Position numbers and translations under genes: made by a program
Notes under the pieces: generated by a model
Seen by the model: only the letters and a program-made list of their open reading frames with translations
The model's database searches: none
Told to the model about the DNA's origin: nothing
In this document: piece by piece, positions 8,070 to 17,118 of the stretch
Layout of the letters: the number at the start of each line of letters is the position of its first letter
How positions within the stretch are numbered: the first letter of the stretch is position 1
Assembly (NCBI GenBank): GCA_900550645.1
Contig: URTA01000025.1
Coordinates: 1 to 33,336, forward strand
DNA from: an uncultured Porphyromonadaceae bacterium
Lineage (GTDB): Bacteria > Bacteroidota > Bacteroidia > Bacteroidales > Muribaculaceae
Direction of reading: 5' to 3'
DNA length: 33,336 nt

Positions 8070-10270
8070 TTATGCACTACCCTGTCGGCAAGTTCCGCGA
8101 GTTTGCCGGAGTTCCAGCGGTCAGTAGTCCCGACGAGATAGCCGGTGATGCGCTGAATGGTCTCAAAATGAGTTCCACATTTGGGACATTCGTGCATACC
8201 GGTGTCCGCATTCTCATATCCGCAGTTCGGGCAGTGATTGCGGTTGTGGTTGACAGAGCCATACCCCATGTTGTACTTGTCGAGCAAGTCCACAATCTGC
8301 ATTATCGCTTTCGGGTTATGGGTAGCGTCACCGTCAATTTCCACATAAAATATGTGTCCGCCGCGAGTGAGGTCGTGATACGGAGCCTCGACTTCAGCCT
8401 TGTGCTTAGGCGAACACTGATAGTAGACCGGCACATGGTTTGAGTTGGTGTAATAGTCCTTGTCCGTCACACCCGGGATAACACCAAACTCTTTGCGGTC
8501 AATGCGAGTAAAACGCCCCGACAGACCCTCTGCCGGCGTGGCAAGTATAGAGTAGTTGTGGCGAAATCTCTCACTGAATTCGTTGGCCCGGTCACGCATG
8601 TGCGATATTATCTTCAGTCCGAGCTGCTGTGCCTCGTCGCTCTCGCCATGGTGATTTCCCGTAAGCGCGATCAGACACTCTGCGAGGCCGATAAAACCGA
8701 TGCCAAGCGTGCCCTGCGGCAGGACGCTCTCGATAGTGTCGTTCGACTTCAACGCTTCTGCTCCAGTCCAAAGCGATTTCATCAGCAGCGGGAACTGTTT
8801 CGCAAGAGCCGTTTTCTGGTATTGGTAACGCTCGTCGAGCTGACGTGCCGTTATCTCGAGCGTCTCGTCAAGGTGACGGAAGAACGTATCGACACGCTCC
8901 TGCAAGTCTGCTATCTTCATCACCTCAATGGCGAGCCGCACAATGTTTATGGTAGTGAACGAGAGGTTGCCCCGCCCTATGGAAGTCTTGTCGCCGAAGC
9001 GGTTTTCAAACACGCGGGTGCGGCAACCCATTGTTGCCACCTCATAACGGTAGCGTTCAGGATCGTCGGCACGCCACTGCTCATGGCGGTTGAATGTAGC
9101 GTCGAGATTGAGGAAGTTCGGGAAGAAACGGCGAGCAGATACCTTGCACGCCATCAGGTACAGGTCATAGTTGCGGTCTTCGGGCAGGTAGTTCACCCCG
9201 CGCTTCTTTTTCCATATCTGTATTGGGAAAATAGCAGTGGCCCCGTTGCCTACACCCTCGTATGTAGAACGCAGCAACTCGCGAATTACGCAGCGTCCTT
9301 CGGCAGATGTGTCAGTGCCGTAATTGATTGACGAGAACACAACCTGGTTACCGCCGCGAGAATGGATAGTATTCATGTTGTGAATGAACGCCTCCATTGC
9401 CTGGTGAACACGCTCCACAGTGCGGTTGACGGCATGGGTCACATACCGGTCGTCGCCGCTAAGTCCGTCAAGGGGTTTGGACACATAATCCTCAACAGCA
9501 TAGTCATACAGGCGCTTCAGGTCTGCTCCCATTATTCGCTCGAGTATCTTGATTTCCTCTACAAACGAGCTGCGCACAAACGGAGCGAGGTAGAAGTCGA
9601 AAGCAGGGATGGCCTGACCTCCGTGCATCTCATTCTGCGCAGTCTCAAGCGATATGCAGGCTATCACACTTGCTGTCTCAATGCGCTTTGCAGGTCGCGA
9701 TTCGCCGTGGCCGGCGTTGAAACCATGCTTGAGTATCTTGTCGAGGGGGTGCTGCACACACGTCAGCGACTTGGTGGGATAATAGTCCTTGTCGTGTATG
9801 TGTATGTAGTTGCTCTTCATCGCCGAGCGAGTCTCGTCAGAGAGCAGGTAGTCGTCAACAAAAGGCTTGGTCGATTCGCTTGCGAACTTCATCATCATTC
9901 CCGCCGGGGAATCGGTGTTCATGTTCGCGTTTTCGCGAGTGATGTCGTTGTTGCGGGTCTCGATGATTTCCAGAAACAAGTCGCGGGTCTTAGCACGGCG
10001 AGCAATAGAACGCTTGTCGCGGTACGCGATATAACGCTTCGCGACCTCTTTACGCTTGGACTTCATCAGCTCCATTTCCACGCGGTCCTGAATTTCCTCG
10101 ACTGTCATACGTTCCTTTCCGGTCATCGCTATATGATCGGAAATTCGTTGGATGAGAGATTCATCCTCACCCTTCTCCGTGGTGAGCATTGCCTTGCGGA
10201 TAGCGGCCTTGATTTTCTCTTCATTGAAACCCACGATCCGGCCATCCCGTTTTTCAACTACCTGTATCAT
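8066..10270 (-). CDS. nrdD: anaerobic ribonucleoside-triphosphate reductase
   Basis: The 734-residue class III ribonucleotide reductase makes deoxynucleotides without oxygen. Residues about 1-95 are an ATP-cone allosteric domain (MIQVVEKRDGRIVGFNEEKI). Candidate radical-relay cysteines are Cys171 (SLTCVQHP) and Cys416 (ATMGCRTRV). A C-terminal zinc site is formed by Cys680, 683, 695 and 698, and the glycyl radical lies at Gly710 in RITGYLVG. All expected elements are intact. It forms an operon with nrdG. I looked for paired NrdR boxes upstream and did not see any. Confidence 0.97.
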   Translation of the reverse strand: MIQVVEKRDGRIVGFNEEKIKAAIRKAMLTTEKGEDESLIQRISDHIAMTGKERMTVEEIQDRVEMELMKSKRKEVAKRYIAYRDKRSIARRAKTRDLFLEIIETRNNDITRENANMNTDSPAGMMMKFASESTKPFVDDYLLSDETRSAMKSNYIHIHDKDYYPTKSLTCVQHPLDKILKHGFNAGHGESRPAKRIETASVIACISLETAQNEMHGGQAIPAFDFYLAPFVRSSFVEEIKILERIMGADLKRLYDYAVEDYVSKPLDGLSGDDRYVTHAVNRTVERVHQAMEAFIHNMNTIHSRGGNQVVFSSINYGTDTSAEGRCVIRELLRSTYEGVGNGATAIFPIQIWKKKRGVNYLPEDRNYDLYLMACKVSARRFFPNFLNLDATFNRHEQWRADDPERYRYEVATMGCRTRVFENRFGDKTSIGRGNLSFTTINIVRLAIEVMKIADLQERVDTFFRHLDETLEITARQLDERYQYQKTALAKQFPLLMKSLWTGAEALKSNDTIESVLPQGTLGIGFIGLAECLIALTGNHHGESDEAQQLGLKIISHMRDRANEFSERFRHNYSILATPAEGLSGRFTRIDRKEFGVIPGVTDKDYYTNSNHVPVYYQCSPKHKAEVEAPYHDLTRGGHIFYVEIDGDATHNPKAIMQIVDLLDKYNMGYGSVNHNRNHCPNCGYENADTGMHECPKCGTHFETIQRITGYLVGTTDRWNSGKLAELADRVVHK

Positions 10271-10337
10271 AGAAGAATAAAAATGTTACAACATTACTTG
10301 AACGAGACATCACGAGGAAGCCTCAAAAACTGATGTG

Positions 10338-10345
10338 CAAATGTA
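10338..10345 (-). promoter_or_regulatory. -7 promoter element of nrdDG
   Basis: The minus strand reads TACATTTG, an exact TAnnTTTG match, 67 nt upstream of the nrdD start codon. No TTTG is found at the -33 spacing, so the promoter may need an activator. Confidence 0.55.
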
Positions 10346-10611
10346 GCAATAATTTCCGTTTTCCGACACTGACAGGCAAGAAAAAATATTGACAGTTTTC
10401 GGTTTTGGGAAACTTTTCAGCCACCACACAAATCCAATACACTGATAATCTGTATATTGAAATATTTTTCAGACAACTCCAACCGAGTGTGCGTATTCAA
10501 ATCAGCTCACTGACAAGCATTTCTCATGCGTCAATAATACATCAAACAGCCGCCATGCAGATTGTGCAATCTATGTTAATGGCACACCGCAGAATCCGAA
10601 CATTTTCAGCC

Positions 10612-10619
10612 CATATTTG
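10612..10619 (+). promoter_or_regulatory. possible -7 element of the malic enzyme gene
   Basis: CATATTTG differs from TAnnTTTG at one position and lies 29 nt before the ATG at 10649. The spacing is good but there is no clear -33 element. Confidence 0.35.
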
Positions 10620-10648
10620 TACTACAAGTGATAAAGGACAATACTATA

Positions 10649-11965
10649 ATGACTGAAGTAACCAAGGAAATGGCGTTGCGGTATCACAATGAGCCGCACC
10701 CCGGTAAAATTGAAGTAGTACCGACCAAGGAACACGCTACGCAGCTCGCATTGTCGCTGGCCTATTCGCCTGGCGTTGCTTATCCATGCAAAGAAATAGA
10801 AAAGAACCCTGGCTTGGCATACGACTATACAGACAAGGGCAACCTCGTAGCTGTAATCAGCAACGGCACTGCCGTCCTCGGATTGGGAGACATCGGTGCT
10901 GACGCTGCAAAACCAGTCATGGAGGGCAAGGCATTGCTATTCAAGATATTTTCGGGTCTCGACGCTTTCGACATTGAAATCAACGAGAAAGACCCCGACA
11001 AGTTTGTTGACATCGTCAAAAGCCTTGCGCCGACATTCGGCGGCATCAACCTCGAAGACATAAAAGCTCCAGAATGTTTCACCATTGAGAGCCGTCTGCG
11101 CGAGGAGTGCAACATCCCCGTAATGCACGATGACCAGCACGGCACGGCGATAATATCATCAGCCGGGCTGCTCAATGCGCTTAAGATACAGGGCAAGAAA
11201 ATTGATGAGATTCAGGTAGTGGTCAACGGCGCGGGTGCAGCAGCTATCAGCTGCACAAAACTGTTCTGCAAACTGGGCATGAAGATGGAAAACATCGTCA
11301 TGTGCGACTCACACGGCGTAATCCGCAAGGACAACCCGACGCTCAATGAACACAAGCGCGAATTTGCCACTGACCGCGACCTGCATACGCTTGCAGAGGC
11401 CATAAAAGGAGCTGACCTTTTCCTGGGTCTGAGTGTCGCTGATGTTCTTACACCGGAAATGTTGTTAACTATGGCGCCACGCCCGATTGTGTTCGCTTTG
11501 GCAAACCCGAACCCGGAAATTGACTACCAGCTCGCGCATGCAACACGCAATGACATCATCGTTGCTACAGGCAGAAGCGACTATCCCAACCAGATAAACA
11601 ACGTCCTGGGCTTCCCCTACATTTTCCGAGGCGCACTCGACTGCCACGCACGCGCAATCAATGATGAGATGAAGATTGCCGCAGTCCATGCCATTTCAGA
11701 ACTCGCCCGCCGGCCTGTTCCCCAAGTCGTAGATGAAGCATACGGGGCAAAAAACATGGAATTCGGTCGAGATTACATTCTTCCTAAGCCGCTTGACCCG
11801 CGTCTGCTCACCACCGTAGCGCCAGCAGTGGCACGTGCCGCCGCAGAGTCAGGTGTTGCAGCGCGTCCTATCGAAGACTATGCAGCGTATGAAGCCCGGC
11901 TGAAACGGATTTCGGACAAAGACCGTCATCTGGAACAACTGCTGTCCTCGCTCAACGCTTATTGA
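10649..11965 (+). CDS. malic enzyme, stand-alone form without phosphotransacetylase-like domain
   Basis: The 438-residue enzyme oxidatively decarboxylates malate to pyruvate, making NAD(P)H. Family motifs are YSPGVAYPC (39-47), the TAVLGLGDIG segment (74-83), VMHDDQHGTA (158-167) and the dinucleotide-binding VVNGAGAAAIS (191-201). The sequence is closest to the large MaeB-type hybrid enzymes of Gram-negative bacteria (about 760 residues), but it stops at about residue 438, near where their phosphotransacetylase-like domain would begin. No remnant of that domain follows. Cofactor preference cannot be read reliably. The start at 10649 follows the putative promoter; an in-frame ATG 21 nt earlier is less likely. 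Confidence 0.92.
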   Translation: MTEVTKEMALRYHNEPHPGKIEVVPTKEHATQLALSLAYSPGVAYPCKEIEKNPGLAYDYTDKGNLVAVISNGTAVLGLGDIGADAAKPVMEGKALLFKIFSGLDAFDIEINEKDPDKFVDIVKSLAPTFGGINLEDIKAPECFTIESRLREECNIPVMHDDQHGTAIISSAGLLNALKIQGKKIDEIQVVVNGAGAAAISCTKLFCKLGMKMENIVMCDSHGVIRKDNPTLNEHKREFATDRDLHTLAEAIKGADLFLGLSVADVLTPEMLLTMAPRPIVFALANPNPEIDYQLAHATRNDIIVATGRSDYPNQINNVLGFPYIFRGALDCHARAINDEMKIAAVHAISELARRPVPQVVDEAYGAKNMEFGRDYILPKPLDPRLLTTVAPAVARAAAESGVAARPIEDYAAYEARLKRISDKDRHLEQLLSSLNAY

Positions 11966-11993
11966 ACTGATTGGGTTTTAGAAATATAGAAAA

Positions 11994-12046
11994 TTATGCA
12001 GGAGCGTTTTTGCCGCATCACTCGTCGGTGAAATCCTCCTGCATAA
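11994..12046. repeat. perfect 11-bp inverted repeat at the cinA 3' end
   Basis: TTATGCAGGAG (11994-12004) is repeated in reverse complement as CTCCTGCATAA (12036-12046). The right arm lies in cinA coding sequence (the codons for VMQED); the left arm lies in the gap to the convergent malic enzyme gene. The 31-nt loop holds TTTTT and a small second hairpin (CAC-TCGTCG-GTG). It may act as a two-way terminator for the convergent genes. Confidence 0.5.
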
Positions 12047-12827
12047 CGTATGTATTGCGCAGCAGCCGCATCAGCATGAACATGCCGTGGTTGGTAGCAG
12101 ATTCAATCACCTCATTCCGGTCTCCGTCGAAATGGATGCACTCGCTCACCACGCGGTCAAGGCATTTTGCCGCTATCCACACAGTCCCTACAGGCTTATA
12201 TTTCGTCCCGCCATCGGGACCGGCTATGCCAGACGTGGCGATACCGCACTCGGTACGCATCAGGCGGCAGACACCTTTAACCATACCCTCGACCACCTGT
12301 TCGCTGACCGCGCCGTAATTATCTATGTCAGAGCGTGATACGCCCAACACGCCAGCCTTAACGTCATTGGCATAGCTGACGATGCTCCCGAGGAAATATG
12401 CCGAAGAGCCGGGAATTTGCACAATGCGGTGAGCTATATTGCCGCCAGTGCAACTCTCGGCACAAGCCACTGAAAGCTCACGCTCGGTGAGCAACTCTCC
12501 GAGAACCTGCGGCAACGTCTTGTCCTGCATCGAGATAACCTCCTCGCTGAAAATGTCAGCAAGCATCTGCTGGAAACGGTTCATCTTGAAGCGCAACAGC
12601 TCGACCTTGTTGTCAACACCTGTGAGTGTGATGCGTGAAACAAGGCTCTGCGTGCGTACTGTCATCTTCACATACTCCGGCAGGTGCAGCTTGAAATGCT
12701 TGATGACTTTCGTGAGTTCACGGCTCGTGTAGCCGTAAATCACCAAGTAGCGGATTTCGGTGTTCATCTCAGTGTGGGCTGAAGCGTTATTCTCAGACAT
12801 AAGCAGAGGAGATTTGGGATTAAACAT
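12018..12827 (-). CDS. CinA-type nicotinamide-nucleotide amidase, lacking the N-terminal MoaB-like domain
   Basis: The 269-residue protein matches the C-terminal part of CinA. Residues about 24-100 resemble the KH-type middle domain (LPEYVKMTVRTQ segment). Residues about 104-265 are the PncC-like amidase with AESCTGG (123-129), IPGSSAYFLGSIVSYAN, GAVSEQV, TSGIAGPDGG, KPVGTVWIA and GDRNEV. The reaction converts nicotinamide mononucleotide to nicotinic acid mononucleotide for NAD recycling. Full CinA is about 415 residues and begins with a COG1058 MoaB-like domain, absent here; the preceding DNA is tsaD, so this is not a frameshift. The start at 12827 overlaps the tsaD stop (TAATG); Met10 (12800) and Met21 are alternatives. 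Confidence 0.88.
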   Translation of the reverse strand: MFNPKSPLLMSENNASAHTEMNTEIRYLVIYGYTSRELTKVIKHFKLHLPEYVKMTVRTQSLVSRITLTGVDNKVELLRFKMNRFQQMLADIFSEEVISMQDKTLPQVLGELLTERELSVACAESCTGGNIAHRIVQIPGSSAYFLGSIVSYANDVKAGVLGVSRSDIDNYGAVSEQVVEGMVKGVCRLMRTECGIATSGIAGPDGGTKYKPVGTVWIAAKCLDRVVSECIHFDGDRNEVIESATNHGMFMLMRLLRNTYVMQEDFTDE

Positions 12828-13846
12828 TATATGTCAACTCGCGCAAAGGGCGGTGCATCGAGCGGACAAAATTGCTTGCGCAGATACTTGTAATATCCGG
12901 CTATGGCAACCATTGCCGCGTTGTCTGTCGTGAACTTGCGAGGCGGAATCCAAGCAGTCTTGTGCTTACGTTTTCCAAGTTCAGCGACAGCCTCGCGAAC
13001 AGCGGAATTGGCTGAAACACCTCCGGCAACTGCGATGTTCTGCACTTCGGGGTGTGCATCGATAGCCTTGCCGAACTTGTCAACGAGAATGTCAACTATT
13101 GTGTGCTGCAGCGATGCAGCAAGGTCACACTTGTTGTGGTCGATGAAATCAGCATCAGCCTTCAATCCGTCACGGACAGTGTACAGAAAAGAAGTTTTCA
13201 GCCCGGAAAATGAATAGTCCAGTCCCGCGATATGGGGTTTTGCCAACTTGAACTTCTTCGCGTCACCGTCTTGCGCCAGACGGTCGATATGCGGGCCGCC
13301 TGGATACGGCAGTCCTATCGTCTTGGCGCACTTGTCGAAAGCCTCTCCGGCAGCATCATCGATAGTCTGGCCGACAATTTCCATGTCAAACGGAGAACGC
13401 ACCAGCACAATCTGCGAATTGCCGCCCGAAACAAGCAGGCATAGCATCGGAAATGACGGAACTGGAGTGTCGCTGTCGGTCTTGATAAAATGTGAGAGGA
13501 TATGACCGTGCAGGTGGTTGACATCCACTGTCGGAATACCGAGAGATATGGCAAGAGCCTTTGCGAAACTAACCCCGACGAGAAGCGAACCGAGAAGACC
13601 CGGCCCGCGAGTGAAAGCTATGGCAGACAGCTGCCCAAGCGAGATACCGGCCTGACGGACAGCCTCACTCACCACAGGCAGGATATTCTGCTGATGCGCC
13701 CTTGATGCCAGCTCCGGCACCACACCGCCATACGCCTCGTGTACCTGCTGCGAGGCGATGACGTTGCTCAACAATACGCCGTCGGCTATTACAGCCGCCG
13801 ACGTATCGTCGCAAGAGGATTCTATTCCGAGTATGATGTCACTCAT
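12827..13846 (-). CDS. tsaD: tRNA N6-threonylcarbamoyladenosine synthesis protein TsaD
   Basis: The 339-residue ASKHA-fold enzyme transfers threonylcarbamoyl to A37 of tRNAs that read ANN codons. It begins ILGIESSCDDTSAAV. Metal-binding His111 and His115 sit in NHLHGH, with SGGNSQI and AGGVSANSAVRE further on; all are family signatures and the length is standard. It lies 26 nt after carB and touches cinA, so it probably belongs to the carAB transcript. Confidence 0.97.
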   Translation of the reverse strand: MSDIILGIESSCDDTSAAVIADGVLLSNVIASQQVHEAYGGVVPELASRAHQQNILPVVSEAVRQAGISLGQLSAIAFTRGPGLLGSLLVGVSFAKALAISLGIPTVDVNHLHGHILSHFIKTDSDTPVPSFPMLCLLVSGGNSQIVLVRSPFDMEIVGQTIDDAAGEAFDKCAKTIGLPYPGGPHIDRLAQDGDAKKFKLAKPHIAGLDYSFSGLKTSFLYTVRDGLKADADFIDHNKCDLAASLQHTIVDILVDKFGKAIDAHPEVQNIAVAGGVSANSAVREAVAELGKRKHKTAWIPPRKFTTDNAAMVAIAGYYKYLRKQFCPLDAPPFARVDI

Positions 13847-13872
13847 ATCTGATTAGTTTTGACCAGTGTCTC

Positions 13873-16800
13873 TCAATACTCGTCCCACGACTTGATTTTG
13901 ATGTCGTCAAGCGATAGCGTGCAGAACGCGGTTATGAATGCCGAGGCAAGACGCGCATTGGTTATCAACGGGATATTGAGGTCAACTGCAGCACGCCGTA
14001 CCATGTATCCGTTGCTCAACTCTTTCGGAGTCAAGTCCTTGGGTATATTTACCACCAAATCAATCTGACGGTTATGAAGCATCTCAATTATTTGCGGCTT
14101 CTGTTCCTCTGACGGCCAGTAAGCACGCAATGCAGGCACGCCGTTGTCATTGAGGAAACGTTGTGTACCCTCAGTTGCATATATGGTGTACCCTTTGCGG
14201 TGCAGCAGACGGGCAGAGTCGAGCAGCGACACCTTCTGCCGTGCAGAGCCAGACGACATCAGCACGCCATGGCGCGGAATGGTATAGCCCACAGAGAGCA
14301 TCGATTTGAGTACAGCCTCCGACGTGTCGTCGCCAATGCAGCCCACCTCGCCGGTCGAGGACATATCCACGCCAAGCACCGGGTCTGCGCCCTGCAAACG
14401 TGAGAACGAGAACTGCGAGGCTTTGATGCCGACATAGTCGAGGTCGAATGCCGTTCCGCCAGCCTTCTCCACGTCAAGGCCGAGCATGACGCGAGTAGCA
14501 GCATCGATGAAGTTCTGCTTTGAAACCTTCGACACGAAGGGGAATGACCGCGATGCACGCAGGTTGCACTCTATCACCTTGATGTCATTGTTCTTCGCAA
14601 GGAACTGTATGTTGAACGGGCCGGAGATGTGCAATGCCTTGGCAATGCGTCCGGAAATCTTTTTGATGCGGCGCATAGTCTCCACATACAGCTTCTGCGC
14701 CGGGAACTGTATGGTCGCGTCACCCGAGTGAACACCGGCGAACTCAATATGCTCGCTTATGGCATACAGCTTGATTTGACCGTCCTGAGCCACTGCATCC
14801 ATTTCTATTTCCTTTGCTTCTTGAATAAATTCGGACACAACAACAGGATGTTGCTTGGATACATCTGCCGCGAGTTTAAGGAAGCGCGTCAGCTCCTGCT
14901 CGTTGCTGCACACATTCATCGCTGCGCCGGAAAGGACATAGCTCGGACGCACAAGTATGGGGAAGCCCACTTTCTCGACAAAGCGGTCAATGGCATCCAT
15001 TGATGTCAATTCGCTCCAACGCGGCTGGTCAACCCCGATACTGTCGCACAGCTGCGAGAACTTGTTGCGGTCCTCCGCATTGTCTATGTCGCGAGCCTGT
15101 GTGCCGAGTATGTTTACACCGCTTGCATCGAGACGCATGGCCAGGTTGTTGGGTATCTGTCCGCCGGTAGAGAGTATCACTCCGTGAGGCGTTTCCAGTT
15201 CCAGAATATCCATGACACGCTCGTATGTGAGTTCATCGAAATACAGACGCTCGCACATGTCATAGTCGGTCGAAACCGTTTCCGGATTATAGTTTATCAT
15301 CACCGGACGCCACCCCTCCTTGGCTACTGTCAGCAGCGCGTTCACACCGCACCAGTCGAACTCTACGGAACTGCCGATGCGGTATGCGCCAGAGCCAAGA
15401 ACAACAACGGAGCGGTGGTCATGCAAATACTGCACATCGTCACAGTCGCCGTTGTATGTCAGGTACAGGTAGTTGGTCTGTGCCGGGTATTCAGCGGCCA
15501 GCGTGTCTATCTGCTTGACAAAGGGGCGTATGCCTTTGGCGATGCGGTATGCACGAACGCTGTTGCTCAACGGCTCGCTCTCCTTGTGCATACGGTCGCC
15601 GTATATGGCACGACCTATCTGGAAGTCGCTGAAGCCCTGCTGTTTGGCAAGACGCAGCAAATCCTCGGGCAGAGCCTCGAGGCTGTCATACTTGTCGAGT
15701 TCGCGAGAAGTTACGACTATATTGTTCAACTTCTGGAGAAACCAGAGGTCGATTTTGGTCAGTTCATGTATGCGCTCAACGGAATACCCTCGATGCAGGG
15801 CCTGTGCTATGACAAATATGCGCTTGTCGGTCGGTTCAGCGAGAGCCTTGTCTATGTCTGCCACGTCGAGCTGCTTGTTCTCAACGAAACCGTGCATCCC
15901 CTGCCCTATCATACGCAGGCCCTTCTGTATAACCTCCTCGAAGGTGCGGCCTATCGCCATCACCTCGCCTACGGATTTCATCGACGAGCCGATCTCGCGA
16001 GCCACGTTGTGGAACTTGCCGAGATCCCAGCGCGGTATCTTGCAGACTATGTAGTCCAACGCCGGTTCGAAAAACGCAGACGTGCATTTGGTCACTGAGT
16101 TTTTAAGCTCAAACAGACCGTAGCCAAGTCCCAATTTGGCTGCGACAAAGGCCAAAGGATAGCCTGTTGCTTTTGATGCGAGAGCCGAGCTGCGCGACAA
16201 GCGAGCATTGACCTCGATGACACGGTAGTCCATTGACTGCGGGTCGTATGCATACTGCACGTTGCACTCGCCTATGATGCCGATGTGGCGTATGATTTTG
16301 ATAGCGAGTTTGCGCAGTGCATGATAGTCCTCATTGCTCAATGTCTGCGACGGAGCAACGACAATGCTCTCGCCGGTATGGATGCCCAGCGGGTCGAAGT
16401 TCTCCATGTTGCAGACGGTGATGCAGTTGTCGTAACGGTCGCGCATTACCTCATACTCGACCTCCTTCCAGCCTTTCAGCGACTTCTCTATGAGTACCTG
16501 CGGCGAGAATGAGAGGGCTTTTTCAGCCAGGGCCACGAGTTGCTCGCGAGTGTCGCAGAAACCGCTGCCAAGTCCGCCGAGCGCGTATGCAGCGCGGACG
16601 ATAATCGGGTAGCCGAGTTCCTCCGCAGCAGCGACTGCATCTTCCACAGTCGTCACAGCCTCGCTCTTGATAGTCTTGACATCTATCTCGTCGAGGCGGC
16701 GCACAAACATTTCACGGTCTTCCGTAGCAATGATTGCCTCTACCGGCGTGCCGAGTACGGAAATGCCAAACTCGTCAAATACCCCCTCATTATAGAGAGC

Positions 16801-17103
16801 CACACCGCAGTTGAGCGCAGTCTGTCCACCGAAAGCAAGCAGTATCCCGTCCGGGCGTTCCTTCTCGATGACCTTGCGCACGAAATACGGAGTTACCGGC
16901 AGGAAGTAGATTTTGTCTGCAAACCCTTCCGATGTCTGCACTGTAGCAATGTTCGGGTTGATGAGTATCGTTTCTATCCCCTCCTCTTTAAGGGCTTTGA
17001 GTGCCTGCGAGCCGCTGTAGTCAAACTCGCCGGCCTCGCCGATTTTCAATGCCCCTGAACCCAAGAGCAAGGCTTTCTTGATTTTCTGTTTGTCGTTTGC
17101 CAT
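13873..17103 (-). CDS. carB: carbamoyl-phosphate synthase large subunit
   Basis: The 1076-residue synthetase makes carbamoyl phosphate from ammonia, bicarbonate and ATP for pyrimidine and arginine synthesis. Two homologous ATP-grasp halves are visible: the first begins LLLGSGALKIGEAGEFDYSG, the second near VVVLGSGAYRIGSSVEFDWC. The last 130 or so residues form the allosteric MGS-like domain (from about SSGSARQKVSLLDSARLLH). Length matches the family. It starts 15 nt after carA, the partner that supplies ammonia, so the two are cotranscribed. Confidence 0.97.
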   Translation of the reverse strand: MANDKQKIKKALLLGSGALKIGEAGEFDYSGSQALKALKEEGIETILINPNIATVQTSEGFADKIYFLPVTPYFVRKVIEKERPDGILLAFGGQTALNCGVALYNEGVFDEFGISVLGTPVEAIIATEDREMFVRRLDEIDVKTIKSEAVTTVEDAVAAAEELGYPIIVRAAYALGGLGSGFCDTREQLVALAEKALSFSPQVLIEKSLKGWKEVEYEVMRDRYDNCITVCNMENFDPLGIHTGESIVVAPSQTLSNEDYHALRKLAIKIIRHIGIIGECNVQYAYDPQSMDYRVIEVNARLSRSSALASKATGYPLAFVAAKLGLGYGLFELKNSVTKCTSAFFEPALDYIVCKIPRWDLGKFHNVAREIGSSMKSVGEVMAIGRTFEEVIQKGLRMIGQGMHGFVENKQLDVADIDKALAEPTDKRIFVIAQALHRGYSVERIHELTKIDLWFLQKLNNIVVTSRELDKYDSLEALPEDLLRLAKQQGFSDFQIGRAIYGDRMHKESEPLSNSVRAYRIAKGIRPFVKQIDTLAAEYPAQTNYLYLTYNGDCDDVQYLHDHRSVVVLGSGAYRIGSSVEFDWCGVNALLTVAKEGWRPVMINYNPETVSTDYDMCERLYFDELTYERVMDILELETPHGVILSTGGQIPNNLAMRLDASGVNILGTQARDIDNAEDRNKFSQLCDSIGVDQPRWSELTSMDAIDRFVEKVGFPILVRPSYVLSGAAMNVCSNEQELTRFLKLAADVSKQHPVVVSEFIQEAKEIEMDAVAQDGQIKLYAISEHIEFAGVHSGDATIQFPAQKLYVETMRRIKKISGRIAKALHISGPFNIQFLAKNNDIKVIECNLRASRSFPFVSKVSKQNFIDAATRVMLGLDVEKAGGTAFDLDYVGIKASQFSFSRLQGADPVLGVDMSSTGEVGCIGDDTSEAVLKSMLSVGYTIPRHGVLMSSGSARQKVSLLDSARLLHRKGYTIYATEGTQRFLNDNGVPALRAYWPSEEQKPQIIEMLHNRQIDLVVNIPKDLTPKELSNGYMVRRAAVDLNIPLITNARLASAFITAFCTLSLDDIKIKSWDEY

Positions 17104-17118
17104 GATGGATGCTATGTG

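Larger units (their letters stand above)
10271..10648. other. 378-nt intergenic region between nrdD and the malic enzyme gene
   Basis: This divergent promoter region is AT-rich. It contains the nrdD -7 element at 10338-10345, a weaker plus-strand -7 candidate at 10612-10619, and a short palindrome GATTG-TG-CAATC near 10560-10571. I see no supported coding sequence, small RNA or riboswitch; the 83-codon plus-strand frame at 10405-10656 has no protein-like features. Confidence 0.6.

Noticed and set aside
8558..10333. two long plus-strand frames (257 and 323 codons) opposite nrdD
   Set aside because: Both are antisense to nrdD, whose motifs are complete; neither has a promoter or a family feature.
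10271..10648. NrdR boxes or a cobalamin riboswitch upstream of nrdD
   Set aside because: No pair of ACACwATATwGTGT-like boxes at proper spacing and no conserved riboswitch core was found.
10405..10656. 83-codon plus-strand frame in the nrdD/malic enzyme gap
   Set aside because: It overlaps the promoter region and the malic enzyme start in another frame and has no protein-like features.
15184..16098. 304-codon plus-strand frame opposite carB
   Set aside because: It lies wholly antisense to the well-supported carB frame, has no family motifs, and is explained by codon bias of carB.
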